The position numbers and the translations under genes are program-made. A stretch of DNA of 64,000 nucleotides from Streptomyces sp. WAC08241. GTDB lineage: Bacteria; Actinomycetota; Actinomycetes; Streptomycetales; Streptomycetaceae. Of this stretch, positions 58,550 to 64,000 are shown one piece after another (position 1 is the first letter of the stretch; every line of letters begins with the position of its first letter). The notes below the pieces were generated by a model, which had not been told where the DNA came from, searched no databases, and saw nothing but the letters and a program-made list of their open reading frames with translations. The DNA is taken from contig CP042279.1 of NCBI GenBank assembly GCA_007858575.1, positions 5,086,501 through 5,150,500 on the forward strand. The letters run 5' to 3'.

Positions 58550-59944
58550 CTAACGGTTGCCCAGCGTCCAGCGGGGGCCGTCGGGGCTGTCCTCGATGGC
58601 GAGGCCGGACTGGTTGAGCTGGTCGCGGATCGCGTCCGCGGTCGCCCAGTCCTTCCGCTCGCGCGCCGACTCGCGCTGCTGGAGCACGAGCCGTACGAGG
58701 GTGTCGACGACGCCGTGGAGCTCTCGCCGCCGCCGGACTCCTCGGCCCACCGGGGGTCGAGGGGTCCAGGCCGAGGACGCCGAGCATGGCCCGGACCTCG
58801 GCGAGGCGGGCGATGGCCTCGTCCTTGTCGTCCGCGGCGAGGGCGCTGTTGCCCTGGCGGACGGTGGTGTGGATGATCGCGAGCGCGTGCGGCACGCCCA
58901 GGTCGTCGTCCATGGCCTCGGCGAAGGCCGGCGGCACCTCGGCGGCGGGGCGACGGGCGCCCCGGCCTTCTCGGTGGCGCGCTGGACGAAGCCCTCGATG
59001 CGGGCGAACGCCGACTCGGCCTCGCGCAGGGACTCCTCGCTGTACTCGATCATCGAGCGGTAGTGCGGGGTGCCCAGGTAGTAGCGCAGGACGATGGGGC
59101 GCCAGTTCTTCACCATCTCGGACACGAGCACGCTGTTGCCGAGCGACTTCGACATCTTCTCGCCGCTCATGGTGACCCAGGCGTTGTGCACCCAGTACCG
59201 GGCGAACGCGTCGCCGAAGGCCTTGGCCTGGGCGATCTCGTTCTCGTGGTGCGGGAAGATCAGGTCGAGGCCGCCGCCGTGGACGTCGAAGGCGGAGCCC
59301 AGGTACTTGTGGGCCATGGCCGAGCACTCCAGGTGCCAGCCGGGACGGCCGCGGCCCCACGGGGTCTCCCAGTCGGGCTCGCCCGGCTTGGTCGCCTTCC
59401 ACATGGCGAAGTCGCGCGGGTCGCGCTTGCCGGAGACGCCCTCGTCGGGCTGGCGCAGGTCGTCGATGTCCTGGTTGGACAGCTCCAGGTAGCCCGGGAA
59501 GGAGCGCACGTCGAAGTAGACGCTGCCGTCCGCCTCGTAGGCGTGGCCGCGCTCGATGAGGCCGCGCATCATCTCGATCATCTCGGGGACGTGCCCGGTG
59601 GCGCGCGGCTCGTAGGTCGGCGGCAGGCAACCGAGGGCGTCGTAGCCGGAGTTGAACGCGCGCTCGTTCTCGTACCCGATGGACCACCAGGGGCGGCCCT
59701 GCTCGGCCGCCTTCGCGATGATCTTGTCGTCGATGTCGGTGACGTTGCGGACGAACGTGACGTCGTAGCCGCGGTACTCGAACCAGCGGCGCATGATGTC
59801 GAAGTTCAGCCCCGACCGGATGTGGCCGATGTGCGGGGCCGCCTGGACGGTGGCGCCACAGAGGTAGATCGAGACACAGCCCGGTGTGAGCGGGGTGAAG
59901 TCACGGATCTGCCGGGCGCTGGTGTCGTACAGGCGAATAGTCAC
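58550..59944 (-). CDS. cysS: Cysteinyl-tRNA synthetase
   Basis: About 464 residues, the expected length. The class I signatures are PHIGHIRSG near residue 37 and KMSKSLGN near 270, with zinc ligands in YLCGATV and ECSAMAHKYLG, then HGGGLDLIFPHHENE. The enzyme charges tRNA-Cys in the cytoplasm. The end is AIEDSPDGPRWTLGNR. Frame breaks lie near 58945, 58760 and 58725. The start ATG 59944 follows ispF by 135 bp, and rlmB follows downstream, as in other actinomycetes. Confidence 0.96.
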   Translation of the reverse strand: MTIRLYDTSARQIRDFTPLTPGCVSIYLCGATVQAAPHIGHIRSGLNFDIMRRWFEYRGYDVTFVRNVTDIDDKIIAKAAEQGRPWWSIGYENERAFNSGYDALGCLPPTYEPRATGHVPEMIEMMRGLIERGHAYEADGSVYFDVRSFPGYLELSNQDIDDLRQPDEGVSGKRDPRDFAMWKATKPGEPDWETPWGRGRPGWHLECSAMAHKYLGSAFDVHGGGLDLIFPHHENEIAQAKAFGDAFARYWVHNAWVTMSGEKMSKSLGNSVLVSEMVKNWRPIVLRYYLGTPHYRSMIEYSEESLREAESAFARIEGFVQRATEKAGAPVAPPPRCRRPSPRPWTTTWACRTRSRSSTPPSARATAPSPRTTRTRPSPASPRSGPCSASSAWTPRPPVGRGVRRRRELHGVVDTLVRLVLQQRESARERKDWATADAIRDQLNQSGLAIEDSPDGPRWTLGNR

Positions 59945-60014
59945 CTCCAGGGTAGTGGGCGCGTGGTGGTGCCCCGCGACCTATTCCCGGCCACGGGCAC
60001 GTTTTTCGCCGCCC

Positions 60015-60090
60015 CTCCTTCTGTACGGGGTTCGCGCGGGGTTCTGCGCCGGGTTCTGCGCGGGTTTCTGCGCGGGTTTCTACGCGGGCT
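60015..60090. repeat. Five-copy about 12-bp repeat at the ispF 3' end
   Basis: Units of GGGTTCTGCGCG and close variants repeat from about 60015 to 60090, partly inside the last codons of ispF. The array probably arose by slippage. The remaining ispF-cysS gap has no gene. Confidence 0.65.
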
Positions 60091-60592
60091 TCCGTACGGG
60101 GTACACCAGCGCGGTCGCCAGGGCGGCGAGGCCCTCGGCGCGGCCGGTGAGGCCGAGGCCGTCGGTGGTGGTGCCGGAGACGGAGACCGGCGCGCCGGCC
60201 GCCTCGCTCAGCGCCTTCTGCGCCTCGTCGCGCCGCTTGCCGACCTTGGGGCGGACGCCGACGACCTGCACGGCGATGTTGCCGATCTCGTACCCCTCGG
60301 CGCGGACGATCCGGGCGGCCTCGGCGAGCAGGGTGGTGCCGGAGGCGCCGGACCACTCGGGGCGCGAGGTGCCGAAGTGGGCGCCGAGGTCGCCGATGCC
60401 GGCGGCGGAGAAGAGGGCGTCGCAGGCGGCGTGGGCGGCGACGTCGCCGTCGGAGTGCCCGGCGAGTCCGTACCCGTCGCTCTCGGAGGCCTCCCAGAGC
60501 AGACCCGCGCACCACAGTTCGCGCCCCTTCTCGAAGGCGTGGACGTCGGTGCCGATGCCGGTGCGGGGAAGGTTCATCGGCTCAGAAGCCAT
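60080..60592 (-). CDS. ispF: 2-C-methyl-D-erythritol 2,4-cyclodiphosphate synthase
   Basis: An intact 170-residue enzyme of the MEP isoprenoid pathway. The metal site is RTGIGTDVHAFEKG near residue 10 and GYGLAGHSDGDVAAHAACDA follows; VVGVRPKVGKRRDEAQKAL and SGTTTDGLGLTGRAEGLAAL are family blocks. It forms the cyclic diphosphate from the IspE product. The start ATG 60592 overlaps the end of ispD, the usual IspD-IspF coupling. Confidence 0.95.
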   Translation of the reverse strand: MASEPMNLPRTGIGTDVHAFEKGRELWCAGLLWEASESDGYGLAGHSDGDVAAHAACDALFSAAGIGDLGAHFGTSRPEWSGASGTTLLAEAARIVRAEGYEIGNIAVQVVGVRPKVGKRRDEAQKALSEAAGAPVSVSGTTTDGLGLTGRAEGLAALATALVYPVRKPA

Positions 60593-61324
60593 CGTTGGCC
60601 CTCCTGCGGGCGAGTACGGCCTCGGCGAGGACGAGGTCGAGGGGCGGGTCACCTTGAAGGCCTCTTCGTGGCCGGGCACGACGACGACGGGCGCGCCGAG
60701 CCTCTCGACCATGCCGGCGTCGTCGGTGGCGCCCTCTCCGGTGAGGGCGACGGTGGCGTGGGCGTTCACGAGGGTGTCGCGGTCGAAGCCCTGCGGTCTG
60801 GACCGCGCGGAGGCGGGCGCGGACCGGGGTGGCGACGACCTGCTCGGGGTCGCCGGGCTTCTCCGCCGGCTCGACCTCCTTGACGGTGTCGGCCACGGGC
60901 AGCGCGGGGACGACGGCGACGGCCCCGTCCCGTACGGCCTCGATGACGGCGTCCACGGTGTCGACGGGGACGAGCGGGCGGGCCGCGTCGTGGACGAGGA
61001 CGGCGGTGACGCCCTCGGGGAGCGCGTCGAGCCCGAGGCGGACGGACTCCTGGCGGGTGTCGCCGCCGGGGACGACCAGGTAGTCGGTCCTCTCGGGGAG
61101 GGCGTGGGTGTCGAGGAGGTTCTTGACCTCGGCGGCGCCGTCGGGGCGCGACCACGACGACGAGCGAGACCGCGCGGGAGGCGGCCATCGCGCGGACGGC
61201 GTGGACGAGCATGGGGTGCCGTTCAGCGCGCGCAGCGCCTTGGGGCGCCCGGGCCGAGGCGTACGCCCCGTCCGGCCGCCGGGATCACGACGGCGGTACG
61301 GCTAGGACGCGCTTCGTCTGACAT
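60582..61324 (-). CDS. ispD: 2-C-methyl-D-erythritol 4-phosphate cytidylyltransferase
   Basis: About 247 residues. The CTP-binding loop is AVVIPAAGRGVRLGPGAPKA-like near residue 12 (frame break inside), followed by VTAVLVHDAARPLVPVDTVD, VPALPVADTVKEVEPAEKPG and the late GHEEAFKVT-PLDLVLAEAVL. It joins CTP to MEP in the second committed step. Frame breaks lie near 61210, 61150, 60795 and 60640. The start is ATG 61324. It overlaps ispF by 11 bp and follows carD by about 310 bp. Confidence 0.93.
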
Positions 61325-61632
61325 CGGTTGCACTCCGGCAGGTTTGTTTCCGCGGCCGACATGGGTATGGCACTCACCGTGCCGGACGCTCCGCCTTGAC
61401 CGGGCCCTTTCCGTGACGACGGTCGAGGCGTTGCCGCCCAGCACAGGGGGTTCGGACGTATCGGGGGTTCGGACGTACAGGGGCTCGGACGCGTCCGGAG
61501 ACGTCGTTACGCGAGACCGTACGCGAACATGCCGCAGCGCCCGGCGACAGCGCTGTGTGGATCACAGCACGCCAGCGGGCACCGCGGCATCGCTTCACTT
61601 GAGGAACGCGCTCCGGTGTGGCCGGAACACGC
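61325..61632. other. Gap between carD and ispD
   Basis: No gene or clear hairpin is seen in these 308 bp. The region should contain the ispD promoter, and possibly a carD terminator near 61600; neither is asserted. Confidence 0.45.
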
Positions 61633-62115
61633 TCAGGACGCGAGGACCTCGTCGAGAAGAGCCTCGGCCTTGTCCTCGTTCGTGTTCTCCGCGAGGGCCA
61701 GCTCGCTGACCAGGATCTGCCGGGCCTTGGCAAGCATGCGCTTCTCACCTGCGGAGAGACCCCGCTCGCGCTCGCGCCGCCACAGGTCGCGCACCACTTC
61801 GGCGACCTTGATGACGTCGCCGGAGGCGAGCTTCTCCAGGTTTGCCTTGTAGCGACGGGACCAGTTCGTCGGCTCCTCGGCGTACGGCGCGCGCAGCACC
61901 TCGAAGACCCGGTCCAGCCCGTCCTGCCCGACCACGTCGCGGACCCCGACGAACTCCGCGTTGTCCGCCGGCACGCGGACCGTCAGGTCACCCTGCGCGA
62001 CCTTGAGCACCAAGTAGGTCTTGTCCACGCCTTTGATCTGGCGAGTTTCGATGGCCTCGATCAGCGCGGCCCCGTGATGGGGATAGACCACGGTGTCGCC
62101 AACCTTGAACGTCAT
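61633..62115 (-). CDS. carD: CarD/CdnL-family RNA polymerase-binding regulator
   Basis: An intact 160-residue protein. The RNA polymerase interaction domain (KVGDTVVYPHHGAALIEAIE, KTYLVLKVAQGDLTVRVPAD) and the DNA-binding helical part (NWSRRYKANLEKLASGDVIK, RRERERGLSAGEKRMLAKAR) are complete. CarD stabilises open promoter complexes at rRNA and many other promoters. It is encoded just upstream of ispD, as in most actinobacteria. The long AT-richer region upstream (62116-62801) holds its promoter. Confidence 0.96.
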   Translation of the reverse strand: MTFKVGDTVVYPHHGAALIEAIETRQIKGVDKTYLVLKVAQGDLTVRVPADNAEFVGVRDVVGQDGLDRVFEVLRAPYAEEPTNWSRRYKANLEKLASGDVIKVAEVVRDLWRRERERGLSAGEKRMLAKARQILVSELALAENTNEDKAEALLDEVLAS

Positions 62116-62801
62116 GTGACAGGTACCCCTTCCGTGGCTATCCAGAGTAACACGGATACGGCTTCTTCTGAATGGCGTTTTCGCAGGTCAGGGCATATCT
62201 CAGGGCTTGACAACAGCGACGCGGACGTGCTGCGGAGAGCTTCCGGAAGGGGTATTCGCAGGTCGGAGCGGCTGTGCGGACGGAGAGAAACGCGCACGTT
62301 ACACCTACTCGGGCCTCCGGAAGAGGGAGTGATGTCCTGGTTTGTCTGCTTCGGAGTGGCCTTCTTCACGTGCTCCGTTCGAGGATCGGTCACTCGTACG
62401 GATGCATCGTGGGGTGATTCTCGAAATTGATCAGCCGAGATCGGCCGACATCGGTCCGGGATTTACCGGAGGGGCGGCTCCGGGAATGCGGGGCGGGCCC
62501 CGAATTGATCAAGGCGGTTATGTGAACAACAGGTCAATGGGTCGTGATCCGGCCACGCGGAGCGCTGGGGACGGCCGCTCCACGCGGCCGGGCGGGGTGG
62601 GCGGGCTGGGAACCCGGCCCTGGGCCCGGGCCGGATGCCGGGCCGAGGGCCTGCCGGAGCCGCCGGAGGTGGGTGCGACCGGTTAGGGGCGGGTCGGGTG
62701 CGGGACGGAGAGTGCGGCTCGGTAACCTAAGCGCGCTGACACGCCTTCAGTCGGCCCCTGGTCCTCACACCCGTCCGTACGTCCTAGGAGATGCCGCCGC
62801 C
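62116..62801. promoter_or_regulatory. Long divergent intergenic region, carD versus lipoprotein
   Basis: This 686-bp region has no convincing gene. It is less G/C-rich near 62120-62560 than its neighbours. GGTAACCTAAG around 62721 resembles a -10 region for the lipoprotein gene, whose AGGAG ribosome site is at 62786. No other elements are asserted. Confidence 0.45.
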
Positions 62802-63457
62802 GTGAGCCGCAGCCTTCGACGCGGCGCCCTCGCCGCCACCGCTATCGTGTTCTCCGTCGCCGCCCTGTCCGCCTGCGGTGCGGGCAACGACGCGCAGACC
62901 CTCCAGATCCGTCCGGACAACGCCGCCGTCACCGTGGACGACGTCAAGATCCAGAACGCCCTGGTCATCACGCAGCCCGAGACCGGCGTCAAGGGTCCGG
63001 CCGCCGTCTCGGCCACGGTCTTCAACAACGGCTCCCAGTCGCAGACCCTTGACGCGATCACCCTGCCGGGTTCGAGCGCGACCGTGAAGCTGACGCCGGC
63101 CGGCGGCACCGGCGCGGTCACCGTCCCGGCCGGCGGCTCCGTCATCATCGGCGGCGCGGGCAACGCCACCGCCGTGATCGAGAACGGCACCGAGTCCACC
63201 AAGCTCGGCGACGCGCAGGAGGTCGTCTTCAAGCTGAGCAAGACCGGCGAGGTGGGCCTGGAGGCCTTCGTCGTCCCCGCGAAGAGCTACTTCACGGAGT
63301 TCGGCCCGGAGGTCGTCCCCGCTCCCCGGCCGCCACGCCGACCGCCTCGGCGACGCCATCGGGCGAGGCCGAGCACGGCGCGGAGCACGGCGCCGAGCAC
63401 GGCGCGGAGGGCTCCGCGACGCCGTCGGGCGAGGCGAGCCACGAGGCCGGCCACTGA
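62802..63457 (+). CDS. Lipoprotein with copper-chaperone-like DUF domain and AEHG repeat tail
   Basis: About 218 residues. A signal peptide (VSRSLRRGALAATAIVFSVA) ends in the lipobox ALSACG. The mature part is beta-rich: AVTVDDVKIQNALVITQPET, VSATVFNNGSQSQTLDAITL, PAGGSVIIGGAGNATAVIEN and KLGDAQEVVFKLSKTGEVGL, resembling Ig-like or PCu(A)C-type folds. The tail has repeats AEHGAEHGAEHG encoded by a 12-bp tandem. GTG 62802 is chosen because the ATG at 62791 meets a stop after three codons. Breaks lie near 63325. It precedes phoP convergently. Confidence 0.78.
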
Positions 63458-63501
63458 GGGCCGTAGCCGCCCGTACGTGAAATCCGTACCGCCCGTACGT
63501 G

Positions 63502-63529
63502 AAAGGGGCACCCCTCGGAGGGGTGCCCT
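63502..63529. terminator. Intrinsic terminator between lipoprotein and phoP
   Basis: AAAGGGGCACCCCT pairs with AGGGGTGCCCTT around CGG, placed between the convergent lipoprotein and phoP genes. Confidence 0.88.
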
Positions 63530-63582
63530 TCACGCACTTCACGTACTCCACGTACTCCACGTACTTCACGTACTTCACGTAC
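63528..63582. repeat. Six-copy 9-bp tandem repeat CTTCACGTA
   Basis: Units CTTCACGCA, CTTCACGTA, CTCCACGTA, CTCCACGTA, CTTCACGTA and CTTCACGTA follow one another without spacing, directly after the terminator hairpin and 22 bp before the phoP stop. The units share TTCAC with PHO-box repeats but have a 9-bp, not 11-bp, period. Confidence 0.8.
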
Positions 63583-63603
63583 GAACGTGGATACCGGCGC
63601 TGT

Positions 63604-64000
63604 CTACGGCTCGAACTTGTAGCCCAGGCCCCGGACCGTCACCAGATAGCGCGGGGCTCCGGGATCGGGCTCGATCTTGGCGCGCAGGCGCTTGACGTGG
63701 ACGTCGAGGGTCTTGGTGTCGCCGACGTAGTCCGCGCCCCAGACCCGGTCGATGAGCTGCATGCGGGTGAGCACGCGGCCCGCGTTGCGCAGCAGCATCT
63801 CCAGGAGGTCGAACTCCTTCAGGGCAGGTCGACCTTGCCGCCGGAGACCGTGACCACGTGCCGGTCGACGTCCATGCGGACCGGACCGGCCTCCAGGGCC
63901 GCCGGGGTGACCTCCTCCGGCTCGCCGCGCCGGCGGAGCACCGCGCGGATGCGGGCGACCAGCTCCCGCGAGGAGAAGGGCTTGGTCACGTAGTCGTCGG
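63604..64000 (-). CDS. phoP: Response regulator PhoP, carboxy-terminal part
   Basis: The gene runs off the right edge. The last part of the receiver domain is present (DDYVTKPFSSRELVARIRAV, with the conserved Lys-Pro), followed by the winged-helix DNA-binding domain: EFDLLEMLLRNAGRVLTRMQ, VWGADYVGDTKTLDVHVKRL and YLVTVRGLGYKFEP. This is the OmpR-type phosphate-regulon regulator, normally encoded with phoR upstream, which would lie beyond 64000. One frame break lies near 63828. Position after carD-ispD-ispF agrees with the Streptomyces order. Confidence 0.93.
   Translation of the reverse strand, partial: RRLRDQALLLAGAGRPHPRGAPPARRAGGGHPGGPGGRSGPHGRRPARGHGLRRQGRPALKEFDLLEMLLRNAGRVLTRMQLIDRVWGADYVGDTKTLDVHVKRLRAKIEPDPGAPRYLVTVRGLGYKFEP

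Noticed and set aside
59063..60883. A 606-codon open frame on the plus strand opposite cysS and ispF
   Set aside because: It is a G/C-rich antisense shadow of cysS, ispF and ispD, with repetitive Gly/Val/Asp composition and no family features.
62112..62393. A 93-codon minus-strand frame upstream of carD
   Set aside because: It has no recognisable domain, overlaps the carD promoter region, and its composition is not coding-like.
1..64000. CRISPR array
   Set aside because: The tandem repeats seen are short, contiguous and degenerate, with no spacer pattern and no cas genes.

Overview
The window is about 64 kb of a high-G+C actinomycete chromosome and almost certainly comes from a Streptomyces. 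Coding positions are strongly G/C-biased, GTG starts are frequent, and the gene order (murQ, groEL2, thrC, otsA/otsB, nagK-nagA, cdgB, terD ... msiK, rlmB, cysS, ispF-ispD, carD, phoP) is the order I remember for the SCO4307-to-SCO4230 core of S. coelicolor, here read in descending direction. That match is from memory and was not searched.

The main technical feature is a very high density of apparent single-base indels. Even housekeeping genes (groEL, thrC, cysS, ispD, phoP, nagA) change reading frame, usually at short G or C runs, and a tRNA acceptor stem also lacks a G. I treat these as probable sequencing or assembly errors. Coordinates are therefore given for whole reconstructed genes with the frame breaks noted, not as pseudogenes. 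Genes with no visible break include csp, cysO-like, carD, msiK, a flavin reductase, arfB, the FAD monooxygenase, the APH-like kinase, and two secreted proteins.

Layout. 1-3.2 kb: the end of a LamG-like secreted protein and a Cmx/CmrA-type efflux pump. 3.2-8.3 kb: two small genes, then a MurNAc-6-phosphate module (MurR-type SIS regulator, MurQ etherase, EIIBC PTS permease) and a solute-binding-like protein. 8.4-12.7 kb: groEL2 under tandem CIRCE elements, a cold-shock protein, a CysO-like sulfur carrier and threonine synthase. 12.9-18 kb: compatible-solute genes (glucosyl-3-phosphoglycerate synthase, OtsA, OtsB), a degenerate tRNA-like locus and a DUF3263 protein. 18-22.7 kb: a divergent GlcNAc locus (sugar-binding lipoprotein versus nagK-nagA) with two DasR-like sites, followed by a PfkB-family sugar kinase. 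22.7-29.7 kb: CBM35 membrane protein, the GAF-PAS-GGDEF diguanylate cyclase CdgB, flavin reductase, ArfB, TerD, M1 peptidase lipoprotein, GlcG-like protein. 29.9-40.4 kb: a NarL-type two-component pair and assorted oxidoreductases, an acetyltransferase, an APH-like kinase and a pentapeptide-repeat protein.

40.5-52.8 kb is the accessory segment: a four-part protein (coiled coil, middle domain, Mrr-like nuclease, TerD), a cold-shock-like gene, small orphan proteins, two SUKH-type immunity-like genes, a probable OGG-fold DNA glycosylase, an IS5 remnant, an ABC exporter cassette cut close by an IS630 element, and finally a tRNA-Thr gene that marks the return to the core. 52.9-64 kb: msiK with a dre-like promoter site, a sugar nucleotidyltransferase, DoxX protein, RlmB, CysS, IspF-IspD, CarD, a lipoprotein, and the C-terminal part of PhoP running off the right edge.

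Functionally the core segments link cell-wall and chitin amino-sugar catabolism (murR-murQ-murP, nagK-nagA, msiK), osmo- and heat-stress functions (gpgS-otsA-otsB, groEL2, csp, terD), and developmental c-di-GMP signalling (cdgB). The accessory block looks like an immunity and defence island next to a tRNA gene.
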